Positions 17,165-27,490 are shown, counted from the stretch's first letter. The stretch is 64,000 bases of DNA from DASRLE01 sp963825315 (GCA_963825315.1 CAWGST010000001.1:2790001-2854000), one strand, 5' to 3'. The notes: generated by a model from the letters alone, not told the origin. Translations and numbers: made by a program.

Positions 17165-18583
17165 TCAGTGGTGATTTTTAATTGTCGCTGATGGTGAAGA
17201 ATAGTTGTCGTTGAAGACTGGAGCATAAATTCCTTTGTAAACTAAGCACGCGGTATCGCAGAACAATTGCTTAAGGTTGAATGATTTTGAACTCACCAGA
17301 GCAGTCACCAAAACCTCCGAAATTTCGCTGGCAGAGTCAACCCAACGGACGGTTAATTCGAGTCTCAGAAATCGCGAAAGGTTGTGGGTTTTGGAAGGAT
17401 CAAACTGGACGATAAACTGTCTGGTGTCGCGGGTTTTACGAAGATTGTGAATTTCAACAGGCGGAAAAAAAGAACGATTCTCGATGCACTCGAGGCGACA
17501 GATGCTCTGAATATTCCCAAAATATTCGTCCAACCTTTGGTCCGCAGCGTGGGCGTTTGATGAATCCTCCTTCTGCGTTTTCTCGTCCCTCTTTGCGATG
17601 GCGCGGCGAAGGATTCGTGATTTGAGGTCAGCCACAGCATCAGTACTCGGTTGCTCCTGTTCAAAAAGACCCCACGAAACCAATTGAAGGCGTGTTTGAG
17701 CAGGTTTGAGCAAGCAGTATCTTGCCAGTTCGACGAGCGCTGGCGATGCAGATTTGCTTTGAATCTTTGGGGTTTCATGTTGAACGGCGTTGACTAAAAC
17801 GGCAAATGGGTTCTCAAAATCAGCAAATAAGGAGCGGCGCATAATTAAATCATGCAACACTCCCCCGAGTTGATAAAACGTAATCGCTCTCCAAGCATTC
17901 GGCGTATCACTTTCCTGACGGAGCAAAAACTCCGGCGGGCTGTATTTCAAGGTGCCGATAAAAATTCTCCCTCCTGTGCCGTCAGTGAGCGGTTTGGTGC
18001 CCTGCACCCAGATGACGCCAAGGTCCAACAATTTAGCTTGTTGAAAGTCCACACTGATCGCAATGTTCTCCGGCTTAATATCGCGGTGACAAATTTCCAA
18101 CCCTTCCAAATAACGCGCAGCGGAAGCGACCTGCGAGATTATCCTGCGCTCCAAACCTACGGGCACGTCGGCAAGCACCTCGGCCAAGTTCTTCCAAGGA
18201 AGAAACTCCATCACCACAAAAAACATCTTCTGTTCGCTCCAATATCCACCATCGAGGATTTCGATTAAATTAGGATGTGTTTTACCGATTAGCGATTTCT
18301 CTCGTTCAATCCGTTCGGCCTGTATTTCCGCACCATATTTTTCAATTATTTCAGCGTCAAAAAGTTTGATTGCCACAAAGCGGTCAGCTTTTTGAGCCTT
18401 GAAAACAGCTGCAGATTTCCCGCAGTTGATGAAGGCTTGAATGGTCCAGCCGGAAACCGACTGGCCAATAAGTTGCTTTTCTAGTATTACTTTGTTAAGT
18501 ATAAGATCGGAAAAAAAGCATGAAATGCCCATAAACATTGACGAAAACCGCGATTGGGCGACCGGATTTTGCTCTTTCAACAC
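17165..18583 (-). pseudogene. Hanks-type Ser/Thr protein kinase, C terminus displaced by IS21
   Basis: The kinase domain spans about residues 45-300: VAIK with the ATP-binding Lys73, HRDIKPENI with catalytic Asp168, and LLDLG in the DFG position (DLG). A further 170 residues form an unrecognised C-terminal region. The authentic gene ends at 17187; the last eight codons come from the IS end. Its missing tail lies at 12602-12773. The start is uncertain (ATG 18583, or ATG 18538/18532 giving MFMGIS). The DNA is distinctly richer in A/T than the neighbours, suggesting transfer. Paired with a helicase gene, it may have been part of a defence-type operon; that is inference. Confidence 0.8.
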
Positions 18584-19296
18584 ATTTCATTCTTCACTCG
18601 CAGTTTGCGCAACTTAACAGAGTAATACGAGCTGTTTGGCGCGTTGTTTATTCATCAAATGCCACCAAGAATTAAACTATCGCATTCTCTCCGCGAGGCA
18701 AGAATCAAGTCAGCCCGGATGGTTTTGCCAGCCTTTGAAGTTTCCGCATTCATCTTCTTTTTCCCTTCGTTTTGTGGAGCGGGCAAGATTATGCCCCAAA
18801 CAGAACTTCCTGCCAAGACCCATTTTCAGCAAGAATCCTGCACGGTGACGGAATGGTGCCGTGTTGCCGATTTTCCTATCTGTCCATCTGGCAGAAACCC
18901 GCCATGACCACTGGCGGGTTGCCAGACCATCAGTCGCATTCGTCCATCAGTCCCAGGTTACCATTTTGCAGTCATGGGCTGCAAGCAAGTGAAAATTCGT
19001 AAGTGTTTGGTTTACAATTACTTAGGTCAAAAACACCGAAATTTTGACTGTTTTTTTGCGCAATTTTCCCCTTGACAACTTTCTTTTTTAATTGAAAAAC
19101 CCCGAAATTTTCACGGTTTTTTCCGGGGCAACATGGTTCAACGAAAGTTGTCTTGAGAATTTCAACCCTGAAAGCATTCAGGGTTCCGGCCTTTCAAAAT
19201 GAAAGCGATGCTTGCCTAATCCAAATCGCTTGAATACTTTGGGTGTGTCAAATTGGCGCGGCGGTTGCGCAATCGCGGGAAATCGTCATCATTTTT
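18584..19296. other. Intergenic region between the kinase locus and the NtrB-like gene
   Basis: No gene supported. It holds A/T-rich stretches with two CCGAAATTTT-type units (about 19036 and 19100) and a 9-bp-arm hairpin at 19164-19185 (AACCCTGAA, loop AGCA). The hairpin lies about 110 bases before the sensor kinase start. Short open frames here show no recognisable features. Confidence 0.4.
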
Positions 19297-20583
19297 ATGG
19301 CTGCGGTAATATCGACTTTTCTCGATAAAGTCCTGGGCAGGATCGGACGCCTGGATGCCGAAGGCTTGCAAACGGTTGTCCAACGCTTGGCCCGGGAACG
19401 GAAGTTTCTGGAAACGTTGTTCAATGCCATCGAAGACGGCGTGGTGGTGGTCGATGAGCATGGACGCATCCTTTATTTGAATCAGGCGGTGATTCGGTTG
19501 CTCAACTGGCTGCCGGAGGAAGTGGAAGGACGCCCGATCAAGGAGTTGTTGCCGGAATTGGATTGGGACAGTTTGACCGCCGTCGGTCCCGATGGACGGC
19601 AACAGACGACGCGCCATGAGTTTGAGGTGGCTTACCCGCGCGCCCGGTTCCTGCGCCTTTACGCCGCGCCGCTCGACGGCGAGGCCAAAGGCAGTTCCGG
19701 GATGGCCTTGATTCTGAATGACGCCACGGAAGCGCGGCAGAAAACATTCGAAGCGATCGAGAGCGAGCGCATCCATTCGCTGACGCTTTTGGCGGCCAGT
19801 GTGGCGCATGAAATCGGCAACCCTCTCAACGCCCTGCACATTCATTTGCAACTCATGGCGCGCCAAATCAAGAAACTGAAGGACGCCGCGGCGACGGCAA
19901 CGCCGGGAAAGTTTTCGCGGCGCGATGCGAAAATGGAGGGCGACACCGCGGAGGTGGCGGAAAAGTTGGAGCATTATCTGGAGGTGGCCAAAGGGGAGAT
20001 TTCCCGTTTGGATTATATCGTGACCCAATTCCTCCAGGCCATCCGGCCATCGTTGCCGCAATTGACGCCGGGTTCGGTCAACGACGTGGCGCGGGAGACG
20101 CTGGAATTGTTGCGGCCGGAGTTGGAGAACCGGGGGTTGAACGTCAAAGAGAAACTGGCGCGGCGGGTGCCGTTGACGCCTTTGGACGCGGGCCAGATGA
20201 AGCAGGTGTTGTTGAACCTGATCAAGAACGCCATGCAGGCGATGACGCGCGACGGCACGCTCACCGTGCAGACCGGCCACACGCCCGATGCGGTCTGGGT
20301 CAGCATAGCGGACACCGGCGGCGGCATTGCCCGGGACCAGATCAGCCACATCTTCGAGCCGTTTTATACGACCAAGAAGAAGGGGACCGGTTTGGGGCTG
20401 ATGATTGTGCAACGCATCGTGCGGCAGCATGGCGGGCACATCGAAGTGGAAAGCGACGTCGGGCAGGGCACGACCTTTCGCATCAGCCTGCCGCTGCGCG
20501 AACGCCAGCCCAGATTGCTGGGCAGTTCAAAAATGGAATCGGACGCGCCGCAAATGCGCGGCAACGCCCAGGCGCCGGAATGA
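19297..20583 (+). CDS. NtrB-like PAS sensor histidine kinase
   Basis: A 428-residue sensor with no clear membrane segment, hence probably cytoplasmic. A PAS domain occupies about residues 35-150 (LFNAIEDGVVVVDEHGRILY). The phosphoacceptor His is in AASVAHEIGNPLNALHIH (HisKA), and the ATPase has the N box (LNLIKNAMQAMT), DTGGGI and GTGLGL. ATG 19297 is preferred to an earlier in-frame start. It overlaps the sigma-54 regulator gene by four bases, so the two form a pair; the exopolysaccharide genes downstream are a plausible target. Confidence 0.9.
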   Translation: MAAVISTFLDKVLGRIGRLDAEGLQTVVQRLARERKFLETLFNAIEDGVVVVDEHGRILYLNQAVIRLLNWLPEEVEGRPIKELLPELDWDSLTAVGPDGRQQTTRHEFEVAYPRARFLRLYAAPLDGEAKGSSGMALILNDATEARQKTFEAIESERIHSLTLLAASVAHEIGNPLNALHIHLQLMARQIKKLKDAAATATPGKFSRRDAKMEGDTAEVAEKLEHYLEVAKGEISRLDYIVTQFLQAIRPSLPQLTPGSVNDVARETLELLRPELENRGLNVKEKLARRVPLTPLDAGQMKQVLLNLIKNAMQAMTRDGTLTVQTGHTPDAVWVSIADTGGGIARDQISHIFEPFYTTKKKGTGLGLMIVQRIVRQHGGHIEVESDVGQGTTFRISLPLRERQPRLLGSSKMESDAPQMRGNAQAPE

Positions 20584-21956
20584 AAACTGAAGAGAGGCCC
20601 AAGCTGTTGATCGTCGATGATGAAAAGCCGACGCGCGAAGGTTTGCGGGCGGCGTTGGAAGATCATTATGAAGTGTGGCTGGCCGAGGACGCCAAGGCGG
20701 CCATGAGCCTGCTGGAAGAGGAGAATTTCGCCGTGCTGCTGACGGATTTTCGGCTGCCGCAGGAAGACGGGATGAAATTGATCGCGCGGGCCAAGTCGCT
20801 GCCCAAACCGCCGATTTGCATCTTGATGACCGCGTATGGCTCGGAGGAACTGGCGGTGGACGCGATGAAGCACGGCGCGGATGATTACATCGCCAAAGGG
20901 CGGTTGCAGATTGATGAATTGGAAATGCGGATTGCCCGCGCGCTGCGCCAGCAAAACCTGGAGGTGGAGAACGCGGCCATGCGCCAGCAATTGCAAAGCA
21001 AATTCGGCCTGGAAAACATCGTGGGGCAGTCGCCCGCCATGCGGGAAGTGTTTGATATTGTCCGGCAGGTGGCGTCGTCGCGGGCCACTGTATTGCTGCT
21101 GGGCGAAAGCGGCACGGGCAAGGAATTGATCGCCAAGGCGATTCATCAATTAAGTCCGCGCGCCAAATTGCCGATGGTCACCGTGCATTGCGCGGCGCTG
21201 CCGGCGACGTTGTTGGAGAGCGAGTTGTTCGGGCATGAGAAAGGGGCGTTTACGGGAGCGCACGAAAAGCGGGTGGGGCGCTTCGAACAGGCCCAGGGAG
21301 GAACGCTGTTTCTGGATGAAATCGGGGAAATTGATCCGACCTTGCAGGTGAAATTGCTCCGTTTCCTCGGCGAACGGACCTTCGAACGCGTCGGCTCGAA
21401 CAAGACGTTGATGGCCGATGTCCGGCTCATCACCGCGACGAACAAGAGCCTGGAAGAGCAGGTCAGGGCGGGAAAATTCCGCGAGGACCTGTTTTTCCGG
21501 TTGCGCGTGGTGGAGATCAAGCTGCCGCCGCTGCGCGAGCGGAAGGAAGATTTGCCGCTGCTGGCCAAAACGTTTGTGAGCGAGTTTGCCATGGAAAACA
21601 ATAAAAAAGTGAACGATTTTACCCCGGACGCCTTCGAAGCGTTGATGAGTTATCCCTGGCCCGGCAATGTGCGCGAATTGCGCACCGCTGTGGAAAGCGC
21701 CGTCGTGCTCGCGCGCGGCGAGCGCATCAGCCTGCGGGACCTTCCGGCGGCCATCCGCGAGGCGGAGGGCGGGACGGGCCATGCGGCGCGATGGCCGGCC
21801 CAGGCGGATTTGACCGTGGCGGAGGCGGAAAAGCGGCTGATCATCCGCGCCCTCAAGGAATGCGGCAGCAACCGCACGCTGGCCGCGGGAAAACTGGGCA
21901 TGAGCCGGCGGACGCTGCACCGGAAACTGCACCTTTACCATTTGGAGGGAATTTAA
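20580..21956 (+). CDS. NtrC-family sigma-54-dependent response regulator
   Basis: A 458-residue activator. The receiver (residues 8-125) has LLIVDDE, the phospho-acceptor in LLTDFRLPQEDG, and MTAYG. The AAA+ domain (about 145-375) has Walker A GESGTGKE, the sigma-54 contact GAFTGA, and GGTLFLDEIGE. A Fis-type HTH ends the protein (NRTLAAGKLGMSRRTLHRKL). It overlaps both its kinase gene and the next membrane-protein gene. Targets should carry -24/-12 promoters; none was identified here with confidence. Confidence 0.93.
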   Translation: MKTEERPKLLIVDDEKPTREGLRAALEDHYEVWLAEDAKAAMSLLEEENFAVLLTDFRLPQEDGMKLIARAKSLPKPPICILMTAYGSEELAVDAMKHGADDYIAKGRLQIDELEMRIARALRQQNLEVENAAMRQQLQSKFGLENIVGQSPAMREVFDIVRQVASSRATVLLLGESGTGKELIAKAIHQLSPRAKLPMVTVHCAALPATLLESELFGHEKGAFTGAHEKRVGRFEQAQGGTLFLDEIGEIDPTLQVKLLRFLGERTFERVGSNKTLMADVRLITATNKSLEEQVRAGKFREDLFFRLRVVEIKLPPLRERKEDLPLLAKTFVSEFAMENNKKVNDFTPDAFEALMSYPWPGNVRELRTAVESAVVLARGERISLRDLPAAIREAEGGTGHAARWPAQADLTVAEAEKRLIIRALKECGSNRTLAAGKLGMSRRTLHRKLHLYHLEGI

Positions 21957-23746
21957 TGCCGTTGCAATCGTGGATTTATCATTGGGAAGTGGGCGACGGG
22001 GCGCGGGTGTTGAAGGTGGCCGCGGGGCTGCTGGCATTTATCGCGCTGGCCTCGCTCTATGATTACAAATGTTATTTGTCGGATGAAACCCTGTTGGGCA
22101 ACGGTGGCTATTCGTCGGAAGAGGCCATGGAGAGCGCGCAACTGGCGCGCAATCTGTCCGAGGGCAAAGGTTACACGACGGATTCGATCCGGCCCCTGGC
22201 GCTTTATTTATTGGCAAGCGCGGCCGAGCCTGGGCAATCATCGAAGGTTCTTGCCCAACGCGTGCCGGATTTGAGCAACGCCCCGGTGTATCCGTTTCTG
22301 CTGGCGGAGTTGATGAAGGTGCTGCCCTTTAAGTTTGCCGCCAGGCAAAAATGGACTTTCCAGCCGGAGATGTGGATCAGCTTTTTTAACCAGGCGCTCT
22401 TTTTTGCGGCGGTGATTCTTCTCTTTCTGCTGGCGCGGCGGCTCTTCGACTCGAATGTCGCCTGGCTCTCGGCCGCTCTTTTTGCCGGGACAAATTTATT
22501 CTGGAGATTCAGTGTTTCGGGATTATCGACGCTCTGGCTGATGTTGATTTTTTTGGCGGTGGTCTGGCTCCTGGCGGCCATCGAGAGGCGGGACCGCGCG
22601 GCGACGGCGGGAGCGGGCGGCAAATCGGTTCCTCTGGCCCTGCTGACCGGGGTGCTGGCCGGCGCGGGAGGACTGAGCCGCTATGCTTTTGCCTGGATGA
22701 TCGTGCCCGTGATCTTGTTTGTCTGGCTGAGCGTGACTCGCGGGAGGGGCAAACTGTGCGTGACGATTGCCGTGTCGTTCCTGGCCGTGATGACCCCGTG
22801 GCTGGCGCGCAACGTCACGCTCAGCGGCCATTGCTTTGGCACGGCGGGCTACGCCGTGGCGCAGGAGACGCCGCCGTTTCCGGAAGACACTCTGGAGCGT
22901 TCGTCCGACCCGCGCAGCGGGTTGAAGCGTCTGGCGCCCGCGGATGTCGTCAACAAATTCCTGGCCAATGCGCGGGAGATTTGCGGGAACGAAGCGCCAA
23001 AATTGGGGGGGAATTGGATTGCGGCGTTTTTCCTGGCCGGACTGCTCATTCCATTTCGAAATGCGGGCTTGACGCGCTTGCGCTGGTTTCTGGTGGGTTC
23101 GCTGATTTTGCTCCTTGTGGTGCAGGCGTTGGGGCAAACGCATGTCAGCAGCGATTCGCCGCAGATTAATTCAGAGAACCTGCTCGTGCTGCTGGCGCCG
23201 CTGGTGTTTATCTATGGCGCGGCGCTGTTCCATACGCTGCTCGACCAACTCAACCTGCCGCCGGTGGATGCGCGCGGGGCGGCAGTGGCGGGTTTTGTCG
23301 CAATTCTGTGCGCGCCGCTTTTATTTGCGCTGCTGGCGGCCCCCGATGCGCCGGCCAACTCGCCGTATTCGCCGCTGCACGTTCAACAAACGGCCCGCCT
23401 GATGCAGACCAACGAATTGATGATGAGCGACATCCCAAGCGGGGTGGCCTGGTACGGCGGGCGTTCCTGTGTCTGGCTGCCGCTGGATGATGAGAACGAG
23501 TTTTTCAAGGTCAATGCCCTCAAGCCAGTTCAGGGTCTGTTTCTGACGCAAGTGACTGCGGATAAACGGTTTCTGTCGCAAATGAAGACTGCTGAAAAAG
23601 GCTGGGGTCATTTCCTGCTCGAATGCTCGGAGCATGGCGAAGTGCCGACGGGTTTCCCCCTAAGACAGGCGCCGGAGGGACTTCTGCCGGATCAATTGTT
23701 CCTGAGCGACAAAGTGCGCTGGCAGGAATTGAACACAAGGCCTTGA
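21956..23746 (+). CDS. GT39-like polytopic membrane protein (probable glycosyltransferase)
   Basis: A 596-residue membrane protein with about ten hydrophobic segments, for example AAGLLAFIALASLY near residue 22 and FFAAVILLFLLARRLF near 140. Layout and the early periplasmic SSEEAMESAQLARNLSEG resemble dolichol-phosphate-mannose-type (GT39/ArnT-like) glycosyltransferases, with Glu residues where these enzymes have the acidic catalytic loop. The start overlaps the regulator stop (TAATG). Its position before the barrel/Wzc/Wza set suggests a part in surface polysaccharide or glycan modification. Exact substrate unknown. Confidence 0.65.
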   Translation: MPLQSWIYHWEVGDGARVLKVAAGLLAFIALASLYDYKCYLSDETLLGNGGYSSEEAMESAQLARNLSEGKGYTTDSIRPLALYLLASAAEPGQSSKVLAQRVPDLSNAPVYPFLLAELMKVLPFKFAARQKWTFQPEMWISFFNQALFFAAVILLFLLARRLFDSNVAWLSAALFAGTNLFWRFSVSGLSTLWLMLIFLAVVWLLAAIERRDRAATAGAGGKSVPLALLTGVLAGAGGLSRYAFAWMIVPVILFVWLSVTRGRGKLCVTIAVSFLAVMTPWLARNVTLSGHCFGTAGYAVAQETPPFPEDTLERSSDPRSGLKRLAPADVVNKFLANAREICGNEAPKLGGNWIAAFFLAGLLIPFRNAGLTRLRWFLVGSLILLLVVQALGQTHVSSDSPQINSENLLVLLAPLVFIYGAALFHTLLDQLNLPPVDARGAAVAGFVAILCAPLLFALLAAPDAPANSPYSPLHVQQTARLMQTNELMMSDIPSGVAWYGGRSCVWLPLDDENEFFKVNALKPVQGLFLTQVTADKRFLSQMKTAEKGWGHFLLECSEHGEVPTGFPLRQAPEGLLPDQLFLSDKVRWQELNTRP

Positions 23747-23787
23747 TTGCCGCGGGGATGTGCCTGGAAAAAATGCAAAAAAACCTT

Positions 23788-23816
23788 TTGACATTTTTCG
23801 GCCTTACACATAGAAC
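23788..23816 (+). promoter_or_regulatory. Candidate promoter upstream of the barrel/wzc/wza genes
   Basis: TTGACA at 23788-23793 and TAGAAC at 23811-23816, spaced 17 bases, about 77 bases before the barrel gene. The -10 match is weak. AAGGAG at 23871 is the likely ribosome site, set somewhat far from ATG 23893. Confidence 0.35.
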
Positions 23817-23892
23817 TCATTTTCGTTGAACGGAATATCAGAAACAATGGTCAGATGATGCATTGCCGACAAGGAGAACAATTGAGCTATTT

Positions 23893-25212
23893 ATGAAAAG
23901 AATCTGTCTGTCCGCAGGATTGGTTGTGCTCGGGGCGGCTGCCGCCCACGCCCAATACGCCCCCGGTTTAAGTTCATTGGAAACATCCAAGCCCTGGTCT
24001 TTATCGGCCACCATTCGCGGCTTTTACGATGACAACTATCTGACGCTGCCGAAGACCATTCCCGGCTCGACCGCCGGCACGTTCGTGCCAGGCGCGCGTG
24101 ACAGTTACGGCGTGGAACTGAGTCCCGGCTTCTATTATAACCACTCCGTCGAGGACACGTTGTTGAGCGCCAGTTACGTTTATGACATGCGCTGGTACGA
24201 GGACCGCAATGGCACAACGGACCAAACCCACCAGTTCAACGCAAAGATGGACCATGAATTTAGCGAACGGTACAAATTGACGTTGAACGAATCGTTCGTC
24301 ATCGCGCAGGAGCCGGGGGTCCTGGACACGGCGGTGCTGGCCACGCCGCTGTTAGTGGCAGGCAACAACGTTCGCAACACCGCGACGGCTGATTTAATGA
24401 TACAATTGACCCGGCTGTTTGATGTGCATATCGGCTATGCCAACTCGGTTTACGCGTATCAGCAGAACGCCGGGGACGAATATCCGGCCAACTCGTCTGC
24501 GAGCTATTCCGCGCTGTTGGACCGGATGGATCAAACGGCCAGCGTGGATCTGCGCTGGAAAGCTTCGCCGGAAACGACCGGCGTGCTCGGCTATCAATTC
24601 GAGCATCTGGATTACACCAGTCCTGAATACATTATTCTCCCAGGCTTTATCAATGGCGTCGCGACCCCGGGTTACCGCAGCGATAGTCGCAACTCCGATG
24701 CAAATTTTGTGTATGTTGGGGCTGATCAAAGTTTCACGCCCAAGTTGAATGGTTCGATACGGGCGGGCGGCGAATATGTCGATTATTACAATAACGATTC
24801 GCACATCATCTCCCCTTATGTCGATGCGAGCATGACTTATCAATACATGCCCGACAGCACGGCGCAAGCCGGGGTTAAACACCTGCACAATTCGACGGAC
24901 GTTGCGGGCACTTTTGGGAATACGCCGGTGCTGGACGAGGAATCAACGGCTGTTTATGTGTCGGTCAGCCACCGGGTCACCTCGCGCTTCACAGCCGCGG
25001 CCCTGGGTCAGGCCCAATATTCGACTTATAATGGAGGCACACTTAATGGGCAGGGTGAGAACTTTTACATCCTGAATCTGAATTTCGCGTATCATTTCAC
25101 GCCCTGGCTTGCTGGGGAAACCGGATACTCCTATAACAAGTTGAACAGCGATTTGCCTGACCGCGGTTACACGCGGGATGTGGTTTATGTTGGCGTCCGG
25201 GCCACATATTAG
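23893..25212 (+). CDS. Outer-membrane beta-barrel protein of an exopolysaccharide locus
   Basis: A 439-residue protein with a signal peptide (ICLSAGLVVLGAAAAHAQ) and alternating aromatic beta strands throughout (GFYYNHSVEDTLLSASYVY; GYQFEHLDYTS), ending in an aromatic strand DVVYVGVRATY as expected for a barrel assembled by BAM. It resembles the barrel proteins found with wzc and wza homologues in exosortase or exopolysaccharide clusters. It precedes the autokinase gene by 79 bases. A role as outer-membrane partner of polysaccharide export is inferred. Confidence 0.8.
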   Translation: MKRICLSAGLVVLGAAAAHAQYAPGLSSLETSKPWSLSATIRGFYDDNYLTLPKTIPGSTAGTFVPGARDSYGVELSPGFYYNHSVEDTLLSASYVYDMRWYEDRNGTTDQTHQFNAKMDHEFSERYKLTLNESFVIAQEPGVLDTAVLATPLLVAGNNVRNTATADLMIQLTRLFDVHIGYANSVYAYQQNAGDEYPANSSASYSALLDRMDQTASVDLRWKASPETTGVLGYQFEHLDYTSPEYIILPGFINGVATPGYRSDSRNSDANFVYVGADQSFTPKLNGSIRAGGEYVDYYNNDSHIISPYVDASMTYQYMPDSTAQAGVKHLHNSTDVAGTFGNTPVLDEESTAVYVSVSHRVTSRFTAAALGQAQYSTYNGGTLNGQGENFYILNLNFAYHFTPWLAGETGYSYNKLNSDLPDRGYTRDVVYVGVRATY

Positions 25213-25291
25213 AAAAAATAATTTGACGTTTGGCGCGGAAGGCTGGAACGTATAGGCTTGAAATACGATCTGGCTTAACTTTTCCAAGTCT

Positions 25292-27463
25292 ATGGATGCT
25301 GCAACAACGAACGAAGTACCTGAGCTGAAACTGCATTTTTTGGATTATTGGCGCGTCATCCGCCTGCGGCGCAGCCTGATCGTCATGGTTTTTCTGCTTT
25401 GCGTGGTGACCAGCACCCTGTTGACCTTCTGGCTGCCGAAGCAGTACGCCAGCACCGTCCGCATCGAGGTGCAAAAGGACACGCCCGAGATTCCCGTGAC
25501 GCAGCAGGGCGGGGGGCACATAAACACGTTCGGATCGGACCCTTACTTCCTGACCACCCAATTCAAGATTATTGAGTCCTATTCGATACTGACCAATGTC
25601 ATAGCCAATCTCCATTTGGACGAGCAACTGGCCAAGCAAGCGGGTGACACTCCTCCCTGGACGATGGATAAAACCTACCTGGCCTTGTTCAATAAAATAT
25701 CCGTCGAGCAAACGCGCATGACCAGTTTGATCGAAATCTCGGTCAAAAATCCCGACCCCAAACTGGCCGCCGACATCGCCAACTCCATTGTCGATGCCTA
25801 CCGCGATTCGCGCCTGGAAAAATGGAAGGGCGACCGCTACAGCGGCATTGTCGCATTACAAGACAAACTGACCGGCGAAGAAACGAAGCTTGGCAACATG
25901 GAAACCAATTTGAATGAGTTGCGGGCCGCGTTGGAAATTTCCGACCTGGACGAAGAGAGCCCGGTGACGAGCGCCACCATTGAGACGGAACAACTCCGGG
26001 AATACCAGCACGAGGAAACGATGGCCCTGACCGATTACCTCGAATACAGCAACATTCTGGCCGGAATCGCCGTGATTCCGACCAACGAACTGGGGGAGGC
26101 GCTGAACACCGCCTACGCCCATCAAACGGACACGGAACTGGGCGAACTGGCCATTCGGCTGGCCATGGCCAAGGACAGAGTGGCCGCCGCGCAAAACGAC
26201 TACGGCCCAAAACATACCGAATATCTGACCGCGCAAAAGCAGCTCGAACAGGCGCAGCATGATTATGACAACAAAGTGGCCGGCATCATTACCGGGTTGA
26301 AGGAACGGGTGGCAATAGACCGGGAGAACATGCAGGTGGTGCAGCGCCTGAAGGCGGATTTGGAAAAGAGAAGGAATGATCTTGCCCGCAAGAACCAGCC
26401 CTATTTCAGTTTAAAGCGAAAGATCGAAGACCTCAGGCGCAACAACGAAGAACTCGACCGAACGATACAAAGGGAAGTGGCCGAAGTGGGCCAGCCTCTC
26501 AAAAGCATCGTCATTGTGCGCGATCCCGGCAGGCCCATGTTGCGTCCGGTCAGCCCCAAGACTTACATCATTATTCCGTTCGGCATTTTGGTCGGTCTCA
26601 TCGTCGGAGTCAGCCTGGCCTTCTTCATCGAATATCTTGATACCAGTGTCAAGACCATTGATGACGTGGAGCGCGCCCTGCAGGCGCCGGTTCTGGGAGT
26701 CATTCCGCAGAACATCGGCAACCTCATGGAGGAGGGGTCGGAAACTCCGCATGCCGAGGCCTATCGGGTGCTGCGCACCAACATTCTGTTTTCGCGCAAA
26801 AATGAAGGCTGGAACACCCTTTCCGTGCTGAGCGGCGGCGCGGGCGAAGGCAAAACGACCACGCTCTTTAATTTGGCGGTCGTCTTTGCCCAAAACGGCC
26901 AGCGGGTGCTGGTGGTGGATTCCGACCTCCGCCGTCCCGCCATTCACAAGATGCTGCACGTTTCCAACACGATTGGTTTGACCGATTTTCTGCTCAAGCA
27001 GCGCCCGCTGGACGAAATCATTCAGAAAACCAAATTGCCCACGCTCGACTTTATTGCCAGCGGCAAGCTGCCCAGCAGTTCGATGAGCATTTTGGGATCG
27101 GCCCAGATGAAGGAGACCATCCAGGAGCTCAAGCGCCGCTACGAATTCATCTTTTTTGATTCTCCGCCGTTGCTCGGCGTGAGCGACGCCTCCATTCTGG
27201 CCAGCGAAATGGATATGGTTTTGCAAGTCATTCAATACCGTCGTTATCCCCAGCCGATGACCCTCCGGGCCAAACAGATGATTCTCAAGGTCGGCGGCAA
27301 CCTGGTCGGCATCGTGCTCAACAACATCAATATGAGCCAGGACGAAAACTATTACTATTACAGCGGATATTACGAATACAGCGGTCAGCAAAAGGACCAG
27401 ACGGTTGTCCAATTGAGTGATGCGGCCAAAGAAGCTAAAATTGACATCAAGCAGAAATATTGA
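25292..27463 (+). CDS. wzc: Wzc-like polysaccharide co-polymerase / tyrosine autokinase
   Basis: A 723-residue inner-membrane protein controlling chain length in Wzx/Wzy-type export. Wzz-like N-terminal region with TM1 about 28-48 (SLIVMVFLLCVVTSTLLTFW), a long periplasmic coiled coil (about 190-410), TM2 about 425-445, and a cytoplasmic BY-kinase domain with Walker A (GGAGEGKTTT, about 515), Walker A' (VLVVDSDLRRP) and a C-terminal Tyr cluster (NYYYYSGYYEYSG) that is the expected autophosphorylation site. Kinase and membrane parts are fused as in proteobacterial Wzc. Confidence 0.93.
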   Translation: MDAATTNEVPELKLHFLDYWRVIRLRRSLIVMVFLLCVVTSTLLTFWLPKQYASTVRIEVQKDTPEIPVTQQGGGHINTFGSDPYFLTTQFKIIESYSILTNVIANLHLDEQLAKQAGDTPPWTMDKTYLALFNKISVEQTRMTSLIEISVKNPDPKLAADIANSIVDAYRDSRLEKWKGDRYSGIVALQDKLTGEETKLGNMETNLNELRAALEISDLDEESPVTSATIETEQLREYQHEETMALTDYLEYSNILAGIAVIPTNELGEALNTAYAHQTDTELGELAIRLAMAKDRVAAAQNDYGPKHTEYLTAQKQLEQAQHDYDNKVAGIITGLKERVAIDRENMQVVQRLKADLEKRRNDLARKNQPYFSLKRKIEDLRRNNEELDRTIQREVAEVGQPLKSIVIVRDPGRPMLRPVSPKTYIIIPFGILVGLIVGVSLAFFIEYLDTSVKTIDDVERALQAPVLGVIPQNIGNLMEEGSETPHAEAYRVLRTNILFSRKNEGWNTLSVLSGGAGEGKTTTLFNLAVVFAQNGQRVLVVDSDLRRPAIHKMLHVSNTIGLTDFLLKQRPLDEIIQKTKLPTLDFIASGKLPSSSMSILGSAQMKETIQELKRRYEFIFFDSPPLLGVSDASILASEMDMVLQVIQYRRYPQPMTLRAKQMILKVGGNLVGIVLNNINMSQDENYYYYSGYYEYSGQQKDQTVVQLSDAAKEAKIDIKQKY

Positions 27464-27490
27464 CCCGGCTGGCCCGACCGCAACCACATT

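Larger units (their letters stand above)
12774..17186 (+). mobile_element. IS21-family insertion sequence carrying a nested IS1634-like element
   Basis: The ends are perfect 21-bp inverted repeats at 12775-12795 (GACAATTAAAAATCACC...) and 17166-17186. A second, similar repeat at 12798-12818 is the multiple-terminal-repeat arrangement usual for IS21. The element carries istA and istB in the standard overlapping order. I could not find a clean target duplication. Without the nested element (14165-16085 plus one copy of its 5-bp duplication) it is about 2.5 kb. It has split a Ser/Thr kinase gene. Confidence 0.88.

Noticed and set aside
18636..18907. Two overlapping small frames downstream of the two-component gap
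   Set aside because: No domain, no ribosome site and composition like noncoding DNA.
21791..21955. Extension of the GT39-like protein upstream to 21791
   Set aside because: It would overlap the HTH-coding end of the NtrC-like gene by 165 bases; ATG 21956 overlaps the stop codon in the usual coupled way.
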